From: Cyclobacterium sp. SYSU L10401
GTDB lineage: Bacteria; Bacteroidota; Bacteroidia; Cytophagales; Cyclobacteriaceae
Assembly: GCF_010993705.1 (NCBI RefSeq)
Contig: NZ_WOFO01000004.1
Span: 372,001-436,000 of the forward strand
Length of the DNA: 64,000 nucleotides
Direction: 5' to 3'
In this document: in pieces, positions 8,622 through 16,512 of the stretch
How positions within the stretch are numbered: the stretch's first letter is position 1
Layout of the letters: the number at the start of each line of letters is the position of its first letter
Notes under the pieces: model-generated
Databases searched by the model: none
Told to the model about the DNA's origin: nothing
What the model saw: only the letters and a program-made list of their open reading frames with translations
Position numbers and translations under genes: made by a program

Positions 8622-9941
8622 TTAATTACCAAATAAAGCATTGGGCTGGTTCCAGCAGATTTTCGCCACATAGACACTGCCATCGCTGCCGTGTTTTTCT
8701 ACGCCCTCAGGCTGCATCCATTCAGACACGGTCACCCAGGTTTCCTCCGGACTGACCGCTGTAACGCCGAAATTGCCCAGGCGGGCTCCTCTTTCCGGAA
8801 CCAGTATCCGTTCGGTATTGCGGATCACCACCAGCTTTTCGGGATCCACCCTAGCCATAAAAAGCGGTGCCCTGTGCCGGAACACATGGTCATTCCCTGC
8901 TCCCCGCCGGGTATAAACAAGGTAAAGGCCTTCGCTATGCGTCACCCAATGCTGCTGGGTATTGTAATTGCCTAAATCCGTTCCATCATCAAATTTCCAA
9001 AGCTTAATGGGCGCGTAATTCAGCCCGTCATCACTTTGGGTAACAAATCCATGATTGTCATTCCGAATGGTGAGGTAGAATTTGCCCTGAAAATGTGTCA
9101 GGGAGGGTTCATGTAGTCCCCTGCTATCATCGGCGATGGACAAATCATTGCCCTGCTCCAGAAAGCGAAGCTTTTTCCCATCAAAAGCACAGCGCGTTAC
9201 CGTAACCTGGGAATTGCTTCCCGGAGGCATAAAATAAACGGGCAAAAGAATATTTCCATCCACTTCGTCCCAGCGCTGCACACAGCCGGCCCCTGCATTT
9301 TGAAATTTTTCATCGTCTCCCATATCCAATTTTTCCCAGTCGGACCATTGGTTTCCCTGGGGATCATAGATAGAAAATGCGGTATGCCGGGGTCTTGGGT
9401 GGGCCACTTTCCAGTCCCTGGTATAGACAATGGTATGCCCGGTGCCCAATAAAGTGTTGCTTTTTTTATGCCAGGAGGGCCAGAAATCACTGGCCGCTAC
9501 GGGGCGCTCCTCCCCTTCCAGCTGCTCGGTCCGTGGGGCCAACGGAGGAAGGGCTTGTGGATCGGTCCAACTTGCACCCCCATCCTCCGAATGCATGCCG
9601 AACATTCCCTTAAAAACATCACTCCCCGATAATTCCAGTGTATTAAGGGTCATGACGATTCTGGGCATCCCTGCTTTTCCAGCTCCGGGAACGATTCCAG
9701 CTCTTGGGTGCACCCAGCACTTTTCCCCATCAAACAAGCGGGTAGGCACCTTCAGGTCAAGGTGATATTTCAAGGTGTCCTGGCCCGGAGATGACTTGCC
9801 TGGGCCTCCAAAAAGGGCAAGGGGAGCGATGCCTGAGAGTGTGATGGCTGCGATCAGGCCATCCTTTAGAAAGGCCCTTCTGCTGTCGGATTCATTGGGA
9901 TCCATAAGCTCAGTTATTTTGGTGGAAACGTTAAAATACAT
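8622..9941 (-). CDS. Tat-exported BNR/sialidase-like propeller protein
   Basis: The N-terminus carries a twin-arginine signal, SRRAFLKDG, followed by a hydrophobic stretch, so it should be exported folded. If translation starts at the second ATG (9905), the Tat signal has a standard length; both ATGs are possible. The body shows Asp-box-like repeats such as SEDGGASW and QSDDG, typical of the six-bladed sialidase fold. The FRIP motif of genuine GH33 sialidases is not visible; the region reads WVHPRAGIVPG. It is monocistronic as far as can be seen, with no operator copy upstream. It is probably a glycan- or ester-acting hydrolase of unknown specificity. Confidence 0.75.
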   Translation of the reverse strand: MYFNVSTKITELMDPNESDSRRAFLKDGLIAAITLSGIAPLALFGGPGKSSPGQDTLKYHLDLKVPTRLFDGEKCWVHPRAGIVPGAGKAGMPRIVMTLNTLELSGSDVFKGMFGMHSEDGGASWTDPQALPPLAPRTEQLEGEERPVAASDFWPSWHKKSNTLLGTGHTIVYTRDWKVAHPRPRHTAFSIYDPQGNQWSDWEKLDMGDDEKFQNAGAGCVQRWDEVDGNILLPVYFMPPGSNSQVTVTRCAFDGKKLRFLEQGNDLSIADDSRGLHEPSLTHFQGKFYLTIRNDNHGFVTQSDDGLNYAPIKLWKFDDGTDLGNYNTQQHWVTHSEGLYLVYTRRGAGNDHVFRHRAPLFMARVDPEKLVVIRNTERILVPERGARLGNFGVTAVSPEETWVTVSEWMQPEGVEKHGSDGSVYVAKICWNQPNALFGN

Positions 9942-10078
9942 TATTTATCCATTACCTGAAAGCCTGTTTTTGTACGGGGCTATCTGGTAGCCTTTAAAGT
10001 GCACCTGTGATTTAGGTCAACAGTTTGGACAAGATATCTTCAAATTTGATAGTGCTCATATTGATGGGTTTATAATTG

Positions 10079-10546
10079 CTAGACACCAAATTGCCTCAAA
10101 TGGTGGTCGGTATGCTTGTAGGCCAGAATTCCAATTTGTTCTCTGGTCATTTTTCCAAGAAAATCGTGGATAAAGGCTGGATTGTGAAATTGATCATAAG
10201 CCCGGATTAAGGCTATCCATTTTGTTTTTTCTGCGTCCAGGTCACCCGTCGGGTCATTTATTTTGAATTGGGCGGAGGTAGGGATATTTTTATCCAAGGG
10301 CTTTTCATCCTTTATCATGCTCCGCAAAGCCATTTTACCAAATAGTCTGCCCATCCATGCCTGCTTATAGACATGTTTGTCTTTGCCCAAAATCCAACCG
10401 TTCCAATAGGTATTGTGTTTCACCATCTGAAAAACATTCATTTTGCCCCATTGGGCTTTATGGCCTTTGGTCAAGGCACTGATTCTTAACACCAAAACTT
10501 CCCGTACCCTTTCATCAAAAATTGTGGTCAAATTTAAATCTTCCAT
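10079..10546 (-). CDS. DUF1569/DinB-like protein
   Basis: The start is the ATG at 10546, because the longer frame would need a TTG start. The 155-residue product begins with MEDLNLTTIFD and ends with GKMTREQIGILAYKHTDHHLRQFG. This resembles the four-helix DinB/DUF1569 fold, whose His residues (HTDHHLRQ and an earlier NVFQMVKH) can form a metal site. Family members are of unknown or thiol-transferase type function. It is a single gene with no obvious link to the neighbouring catabolic operons. Confidence 0.75.
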   Translation of the reverse strand: MEDLNLTTIFDERVREVLVLRISALTKGHKAQWGKMNVFQMVKHNTYWNGWILGKDKHVYKQAWMGRLFGKMALRSMIKDEKPLDKNIPTSAQFKINDPTGDLDAEKTKWIALIRAYDQFHNPAFIHDFLGKMTREQIGILAYKHTDHHLRQFGV

Positions 10547-10570
10547 ACACCAGTACTTTGTTTTTCTCAA

Positions 10571-11177
10571 TTTGTTGCTGTAAAAAGGAGCTATTTATGG
10601 CCTTTTGTTTCAATAGATCAACTTCTCTTTGTATCAGTTGCACCAGTTGAAATTTTAGATTGAAATAGTTGTCGGAATAGGATAAAGGGGATTGTCCTCA
10701 ATATCCACCTTCAGATCAACATTACTTTCAGGTTTGAATGGATTGGTACAAAACTATGCCTGGGGATGGGTTTGCGTGTATATGTCCGCATCCCTCCACC
10801 TGTTTTTATTGGTCAAATTAAGTATTTCGGACAAGGAATCAAGCCCGAACGATTACTTTTTTATCCTTATCCACCTTTATTGCAATTTGGTAACGACACC
10901 GATTAGCAACCCTGGTAGTGAAAGTCGATTCCCGACCTCTGGTTTTTTAAGGAAAAGTGTTGTCGGAAGGGGTTTCACGCCGAGACCGCAACGAAGGCGC
11001 GGCGAACGCAGAGGAATGCAATGCCCGAATATATGTCCTCTAGCGATTCAGTATATGCAAAGTACGCAGGTTGGAGAGATTCTCGTTCGGCTTTCGATGA
11101 AACTTATACGGGCGGAAACCTTTGATTTTGCTGATTTCTAGCCTATTTTCTATCTAATTTTGTTGTGCCTTCGTGCT
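10571..11177. other. Non-coding stretch with degenerate repeats
   Basis: No convincing gene is seen. The stretch holds the left copy of a direct repeat (10755-10910) and a GC-rich block around 10965-11015, TTTCACGCCGAGACCG and onwards. That block resembles the common degenerate 'cacgca-aaggcgc' spacers of many bacterial genomes. A 149-codon frame on the plus strand crosses both and has no protein-like composition. Confidence 0.5.
10755..10910. repeat. Left copy of a diverged direct repeat flanking mntA-hepT
   Basis: The segment around TTGCGTGTATA (10771-10781) and ATTGGTCAAATTAAG (10808-10822), then ATTTCG, AATCAAG and CGAACG, recurs in the same order and orientation at 11903-12060. The copies differ by substitutions and small indels. 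The toxin-antitoxin pair lies between them. Confidence 0.55.
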
Positions 11178-11528
11178 TTATTTTCCCCTTTGTATTATTC
11201 TTTCAATTTGAGATTTATTTTCAGGTAGGTAATTTGTGGCTACATCCCATATTATCTCATAATCAATCCCAAAATATTCATGTGATACTTTATTCCTGAG
11301 CAAGTACATTTCATCCCAGGGAACATCTTCGTATTTGGACCTGATCTCTATGGGTAAATTTTTCGCAGCTTCTCCCATAACTTCGAAATTTCGGATTACC
11401 GCATCTACCGTTTTATAATCTTTTTTGAATTCATTGAAGGAAAGTCCATCTATATATTCAGCAATACGATCCATCGAGGTAATTATATCCTCAAGATACA
11501 TTTGGTAATTGCGATTCCTTTTTTTCAT
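11178..11528 (-). CDS. hepT: HepT-like HEPN toxin (RNase/ribonucleolytic toxin)
   Basis: The 116-residue helical protein contains the HEPN signature RNKVSHEY at residues 78-85, that is Rx4HxY, as in HepT toxins. The Arg and His form the RNase site, and the Tyr is the residue AMPylated by the MntA antitoxin in characterised systems. It follows its antitoxin gene directly, the stop of mntA adjoining this start (11529/11528). The pair should act as a type VII toxin-antitoxin module. It lies on the minus strand between diverged direct repeats. Confidence 0.88.
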   Translation of the reverse strand: MKKRNRNYQMYLEDIITSMDRIAEYIDGLSFNEFKKDYKTVDAVIRNFEVMGEAAKNLPIEIRSKYEDVPWDEMYLLRNKVSHEYFGIDYEIIWDVATNYLPENKSQIERIIQRGK

Positions 11529-11819
11529 TTAGACATAGTTAATCTTTTTATAGATGCTATCTCTAATTTGATCTTTAATCGCATTCTTTGTAACCAAATC
11601 TATTTTCCGTTTAAAAATTTTCTCCAGGTATATTTCCAATGTAAAAAATTTCCATCCAATTGGCCTCTCCAATTCTACAATTAAGTCAATATCACTATCT
11701 TCATCAAAGGAATCATCCGCAAATGATCCAAAAAGACCTATCTCTTTCACGGCAAAATCTCTTTGAAGGGTAGGCTTAAGATCCCGTAACTTTAATAATA
11801 TTTCACCTTTTGACATCAT
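11529..11819 (-). CDS. mntA: MntA-like minimal nucleotidyltransferase antitoxin
   Basis: The 96-residue protein carries the minimal nucleotidyltransferase motif GSx10DxD exactly: Gly31-Ser32, then Asp43 and Asp45 in DSDIDLIVELE, followed by a third acidic residue in ELE. Such proteins transfer AMP to the HEPN toxin's Tyr and so neutralise it. It is upstream of hepT with no gap, the standard MntA-HepT order. The ATG at 11819 is preceded by an AT-rich stretch with no obvious palindrome. Confidence 0.88.
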   Translation of the reverse strand: MMSKGEILLKLRDLKPTLQRDFAVKEIGLFGSFADDSFDEDSDIDLIVELERPIGWKFFTLEIYLEKIFKRKIDLVTKNAIKDQIRDSIYKKINYV

Positions 11820-11902
11820 AAATCAAAGATAATAAATTGTATCAAGTTTAGCGATTTGATTTTTTCAGCATGCGGCACAACATCTGTAGGCAGCTATATC
11901 TT

Positions 11903-12060
11903 GAATGGGGACTTGCGTGTATAGGTACTAGGTCCACCATCCCCCCTATTATCATTGGTCAAATTAAGGATTTCGTATAAAAAATCAAGAGCGAACGGGT
12001 ATTTTTTTGATACCGGGTCTGCACCTATGGCTATTTGGTACGTAAACCTACTGGCTATCC
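11903..12060. repeat. Right copy of the direct repeat flanking mntA-hepT
   Basis: It starts with TTGCGTGTATAGGT at about 11913 and continues with ATTGGTCAAATTAAGGATTTCG at about 11954, AATCAAG and CGAACG, matching the left copy at 10755-10910. It abuts the end of the methyltransferase-like gene at 12060. Confidence 0.55.
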
Positions 12061-12740
12061 TATTTATTTTGTATTCTTAACATCTTATTTCCTCCTTTTT
12101 GAAATTCATAGCTAACAGATTCAATGCTGCAGCTATAGCCATTTCCAAATTCCTCCAGGATGCCATCTAATACTTCGGATTTTTTTGCATTCAGATTTAA
12201 CAAGGGAAAAACCCTTATTTCTTTACAGATTCTCAACATTTCTGCCATAGATTTTATATGAAATTCAATCCCCAGTTTTGAGTACAAGATTAAAAAATGA
12301 GAGCTCAACCCCAGGTCAAAGGCTTGCGCTTTAAAACTTGTCGTTTCCGGCAGCTCATGATGTACATACCGATGTTGATTTTTTCCCAATTCAAAATCAG
12401 CAATAAAATCTGACATGGCACGCATCCTAATGTGTTCCAGTTCCTCCAAATCTTTTATCGAAGTCCAAACAAAATTATTTTGATTTTCTATCATTTGCTT
12501 CATGACGGTATCCCTTGCTGACACAATCTGCCTATTCAATTCATCTTTCGAGAATTGATAAATTGGGTCAAGCGAAGTAACCGTCTTGTTTTGTTGTGTC
12601 ATTTCGTAATTAAAACTCGCTGGACCATCCCCAAAACTTATTATCTTTTTATTAAGGTCAAGGTCTGTTAAGTTGAACATGCTTTTATACTCCGCTAATG
12701 ATCGCCCCCAGGGAACTGTATTTTTTAATTCAAATGCCAT
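12060..12740 (-). CDS. Putative SAM-dependent methyltransferase-like protein
   Basis: The 226-residue protein begins WGRSLAEYKSMFNL, followed by KKIISFGDGPASFNYEMTQ. This resembles a degenerate SAM-binding loop, with FGDGPA for the usual GxGxG, and an acidic residue after the next strand (SLDPIY). This layout matches a small family usually annotated as class I methyltransferase, but I see no substrate clue. The C-terminal half holds SSHFLILYSK and FPLLNLN strands compatible with a Rossmann fold. It is a single gene, AT-rich relative to the flanking operons. Confidence 0.6.
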   Translation of the reverse strand: MAFELKNTVPWGRSLAEYKSMFNLTDLDLNKKIISFGDGPASFNYEMTQQNKTVTSLDPIYQFSKDELNRQIVSARDTVMKQMIENQNNFVWTSIKDLEELEHIRMRAMSDFIADFELGKNQHRYVHHELPETTSFKAQAFDLGLSSHFLILYSKLGIEFHIKSMAEMLRICKEIRVFPLLNLNAKKSEVLDGILEEFGNGYSCSIESVSYEFQKGGNKMLRIQNK

Positions 12741-13016
12741 TGTTTTTTCTTTAATACCTTCGTAAACACTGAAATTGAATTATTTCTAATTCATGCGGAT
12801 GTAGTTAAACCCTATTTCCCAGAGCCACCTAAGCTAATCAAATTAATCCATAGGCTAGTCTCCTGATTCCTGATTTCGAATCCCATGATTTTCTATTTTC
12901 TGTTCTGAAACAATTCTCACAAAAGTCCCGGTTCCGCAGCCCAAAGCTGCAACATTAATGTTTTTTGATTGGCTATAAAAAGGATAGCGTCAAATAAACC
13001 GTTAACCCTTATGGTC

Positions 13017-15347
13017 TTAAATCAACCTGGAAAAGCCGCTTTTCGCCACCTCCTCGTCCCGTAAATTGCGATAACTGCCTGTGGACAGGCTTTCTGAAAG
13101 TGCAGCAAACACCTTGTCCAAAGCGAGCCCATATTTTTCTACCTCCACTTCCCCATGGGCAAGGCAGGGGTAAAAGGCCGTGCCTGCCAAAAAGCCCTGG
13201 GCCAACATCATTCGGGTAAACAAGGTGCGCAGGCGCTCTCCTTCAGGATGAACAAATCGAAAGCCAGCCAGGCAAGGAAAGCCGGTGACTTCGATGGGCA
13301 ATCCCCATTTTTGGCCCAGCTCCCTCCATAGCTGCTGAACCTTGCCACCTGTTTCGGCCAGGCGGCCGGGAAGGTCCTGTTTTTTCATTTCTCCCAGCGT
13401 GGCCAGCGCCGCCACGGGACCAATGCTTTCGCTCCAATAGGTACTGCTGATAAAGGAACGATGTGCGCCCTCCATGGCCCATTTCCTTCCGATCACGGCT
13501 CCAATAGGAAAGCCATTGCCCAGAGCTTTGGCAAAAATCGCCATGTCGGGATCCACCCTGTACCGCAGGTGAAGTCCGCCCAGGTGCATTCTCCATCCGG
13601 CGGTGATTTCATCAAAGATCAAGACAATCCCCAACCGCTGAGTCTCCTCCCGGATCAGCTCCAAAAATCCGGGAAGGGGTTCCTGATTCCTTGCCGGCTC
13701 CATCACCACTGCCGCCAATTGCTGCCCATGGGTTTTGATCAATTGCCTGAACCCATCCACATCATTATAGCGAAAGGTAAAGGCGGTGCCCCGCAATTCT
13801 TCTGGTACACCAGCCGGTTCCAGGCCGGGAAGCAAGTGGCCTTTCAAGGCATCTGAGGTCCCCAGGTTGGCCGCCAGGTACCAATCCTGCCAGCCATGGT
13901 AGCCACAAATCCCCACAATAGACCTGCCCGTAGTCGCCCGGGCAATGCGTACCGCCACAGCACAGGCTTCCCCTCCGCCACGGGCCATCCTGACCTGATC
14001 GGCCCAGGGATGTAGCACACAAAGTTCATCCGCCAATGCCAGCTCCTCGGGTGGGTTCAGGGAACTCATATTGCCCATCCTGATGCGCCGCATGACTGCC
14101 TCATTCACCGCCGGATGGGCATAGCCCAGCAGGCAGGAACCCACCGCATGGGTGGAAAAGTCATAATAATGGTTGCCGTCCAGGTCCCAGACCTCACAAC
14201 CCCGGGCTTCACAGAAATAAGGGGGCCAATGCCCGGGCGCCAGGTTTTCCGGCCGCTTGCTGAGCAGGTGAACCCCTCCGGGAATCCGGCTTTTGGCCCG
14301 ACGGTAAAGTTCCTGGTTCTCCGCCTGCTTTTCTTCTGCGCATCCGAGCAGGCGCATGCCATTATTACAGAATATTTGTTCCCGGTCGTTTTTGTTCAGC
14401 CCCATCCATTCACAGGCCTGTTTCAATGCCCTGAGGGATTCGATACCTACCAGGCTGGGCTCCGCCCATGCCTTCTCCCAGTCACAGGACTGCTGGTCCA
14501 GCCAGATAAACCCATCACCCACCGTTATGGCTTTGCCCCGAAGGGAGGAAACCGGAAAATCACTTCCCCACAACAACCGGCCAGGACCAAAATGGTGCAA
14601 AACCGACATCATGGCCTGGGGTTCACAGATTCCTGACATGTCAAACCAAACATTGGGCAGGTCCTTCAATGCCGAGATCCCGGCAGCATGGGGTCCATGG
14701 AAAGAACGGGCCACATGGGCAAGGACCAGTCGGATACCGGGATATTGCAAGCACATGCGGCGGATGGTTTCCTGATTGGAAGGATCCGTAATGGCCCGGT
14801 CTTTCATGATGTGCATCATGACCACCGCCTTCCGCTCATGGGCCCATTGCCACCAGTATTCCGGAAAAAATCCACTGATGGAGCTTTGCGGAGTAGGCTT
14901 TTCTCTGCTGTACACATGGTAAGGTTTTAGCCCTACCACCTGTGGATGCGCGAGGGTCTCCGCCAGGTCTTCCACCCGCATTTCGGGCCGCACCAATGCC
15001 AGCCCCCTGCTTCGGGGATCCTGCTCCAACTGCTCCCGGAGAAAAGTGTTCGATGCGTGTATATCTGCCAAAGGAAGCGGTGCCGGAAAAAACAAGCCCC
15101 CCAGCAGCCGGGCTCCGGGAAAAAAGGGTTTCACCCCTGATGCCCATTCCGGAATGCCTACCGAGGCCGGACCACCCGTCCACAGGCCTGGTTCCTTTAG
15201 GTTCAGGTCTCCGGTCTGGTAAATATGGGCATGACTGTCCCATACCCTGTCCGGTAGAAAATCTGCAAGGCTTTCCACCATTTCCCGGTCCTTGGTGGTA
15301 AAGCTCCAGGAATAACCCTCCTGATCCCTGTATTTGTCATCGCTCAT
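13017..15347 (-). CDS. Amidohydrolase - class III aminotransferase fusion
   Basis: The 776-residue protein joins two enzymes. Residues about 30-330 form an amidohydrolase-2 TIM barrel with metal ligands HAH (39-41), His in VVMMHIMKD, His in LVLAHVARS and Asp in LLWGSDFP. Residues about 345-760 form a class III PLP aminotransferase of the glutamate-1-semialdehyde aminomutase type, with YHGW, the PLP Asp in IFDEITAGWR and Lys607 in FAKALGNG. Both active sites look intact. The barrel could hydrolyse or decarboxylate a cyclic or amide intermediate and pass the product to the aminotransferase. It is the last gene of operon II, 32 bp after the BNR gene. There is no signal peptide, so it should be cytoplasmic. 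Confidence 0.88.
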   Translation of the reverse strand: MSDDKYRDQEGYSWSFTTKDREMVESLADFLPDRVWDSHAHIYQTGDLNLKEPGLWTGGPASVGIPEWASGVKPFFPGARLLGGLFFPAPLPLADIHASNTFLREQLEQDPRSRGLALVRPEMRVEDLAETLAHPQVVGLKPYHVYSREKPTPQSSISGFFPEYWWQWAHERKAVVMMHIMKDRAITDPSNQETIRRMCLQYPGIRLVLAHVARSFHGPHAAGISALKDLPNVWFDMSGICEPQAMMSVLHHFGPGRLLWGSDFPVSSLRGKAITVGDGFIWLDQQSCDWEKAWAEPSLVGIESLRALKQACEWMGLNKNDREQIFCNNGMRLLGCAEEKQAENQELYRRAKSRIPGGVHLLSKRPENLAPGHWPPYFCEARGCEVWDLDGNHYYDFSTHAVGSCLLGYAHPAVNEAVMRRIRMGNMSSLNPPEELALADELCVLHPWADQVRMARGGGEACAVAVRIARATTGRSIVGICGYHGWQDWYLAANLGTSDALKGHLLPGLEPAGVPEELRGTAFTFRYNDVDGFRQLIKTHGQQLAAVVMEPARNQEPLPGFLELIREETQRLGIVLIFDEITAGWRMHLGGLHLRYRVDPDMAIFAKALGNGFPIGAVIGRKWAMEGAHRSFISSTYWSESIGPVAALATLGEMKKQDLPGRLAETGGKVQQLWRELGQKWGLPIEVTGFPCLAGFRFVHPEGERLRTLFTRMMLAQGFLAGTAFYPCLAHGEVEVEKYGLALDKVFAALSESLSTGSYRNLRDEEVAKSGFSRLI

Positions 15348-15379
15348 TTGCCCATCGTTTTATGGTTCAAAATCATCCA

Positions 15380-16501
15380 TTATTTACCCAATTCCACCCT
15401 AATGAACCGGATACTTGTTTTATCCGGAAGGGTGCCCTGATAATAATAGGCCAGCAGTTGCCCATTTCCCAAACCCATCAGTTGGGGATGTCCCATGGAA
15501 AAGCGGGACATTTCTGCCCAGGCTTCCTGCATTTTCATGTACCTGCTGTCCTGCCTTTCCGAGGGCAATGTTTCCAGCAGCATGGCCTCATCAAAGGTCT
15601 TCCCTTCATCCCGGCTGATGTAGGCGTGTATTTCCGGCATTTCCCTTCGGTCGATGGCCACCAGGGCCAGTCGGCCATCCTTTAAAGCCACCGGCCTCCC
15701 CGGCTGTCCATAGATGCCGATATCCTTGGGTTGGCTCCAACTTTTGCCTCCATCCCTGCTTACTGCCCGGTGGATATTTTGATATTGATTCTGCCTCCCA
15801 TCAAAGGTCCAAAAGAAGTTGACCAGTGACTGCCCATCCCGAAGTACTGCAGGCCGCTGGTCCCAGTAATACATGCCCGGTTCGCTTGTAACCAGACTCA
15901 GGTCGCCCCAGGAATTTCTGTTGTCCTTGGAAAACAGGCAAGCCGAGCGGTGCAGCCATGGTTTGGGATCATGGCGGAATTTATTGATTTCAAACTGGCA
16001 AATCAAGGTCCCATCGCCCAGGGACATCGGGGGACCGGTCAAGGGCACCGGGCCTCCGGCACTTCCGGTATCCATCAGGCGGGGAGCGGACCAGTCCCTG
16101 CCCTCATTCTCACTGAAACTGTAATAAATCCGGGTGTCTTTCAGGCTTTCATGTTGGGGATCAAAAAAGGGTGATTCGGGCTCGGAAGCATCTACCCAAT
16201 TGATGACCATCAACACCCGGCTACCACCCAGTGCGAGGAAATACAGGCTATGAGAATTACCAGGGCGTCCTCCGATGGGCGGTAATGGCACTGGCTCAAA
16301 TGGCGGCACCCAGGACCTGCCCCCATCATCTGACCAGGTCATCATGGCTTGCATCTGTTTACCATCCTTTTTCCTATCGGCTGCCCTGAATCCCGCCAGC
16401 CAGCGGCCGGAGGGCAACACTTCCATGGTGGGAAAGGTAAGGCTTTTGAGGCCTGAGGCTTCCGGCAATCCACATACAAGTCCTTTTTCCAGAATTTTCA
16501 T
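15380..16501 (-). CDS. Cytoplasmic BNR/sialidase-like propeller protein
   Basis: The 373-residue protein has Asp-box repeats SDDGGRSW, SENEGRDW, SRDGGKSW and SRDEGKTF spaced as in six-bladed sialidase-fold propellers. It has no signal peptide or lipobox, which is unusual because most relatives are exported. The N-terminal blade reads LTFPTMEVLPSG where GH33 enzymes have FRIP. A genuine sialidase is therefore doubtful; isomerase or lyase roles on an internal sugar-like intermediate are possible. It lies 11 bp after the symporter gene in operon II. Confidence 0.78.
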   Translation of the reverse strand: MKILEKGLVCGLPEASGLKSLTFPTMEVLPSGRWLAGFRAADRKKDGKQMQAMMTWSDDGGRSWVPPFEPVPLPPIGGRPGNSHSLYFLALGGSRVLMVINWVDASEPESPFFDPQHESLKDTRIYYSFSENEGRDWSAPRLMDTGSAGGPVPLTGPPMSLGDGTLICQFEINKFRHDPKPWLHRSACLFSKDNRNSWGDLSLVTSEPGMYYWDQRPAVLRDGQSLVNFFWTFDGRQNQYQNIHRAVSRDGGKSWSQPKDIGIYGQPGRPVALKDGRLALVAIDRREMPEIHAYISRDEGKTFDEAMLLETLPSERQDSRYMKMQEAWAEMSRFSMGHPQLMGLGNGQLLAYYYQGTLPDKTSIRFIRVELGK

Positions 16502-16512
16502 TGGCCCGTTCT

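Noticed and set aside
10692-11141. 149-codon plus-strand frame in the gap before hepT
   Set aside because: It crosses a direct-repeat copy and a GC-rich spacer block, and the peptide has no protein-like features.
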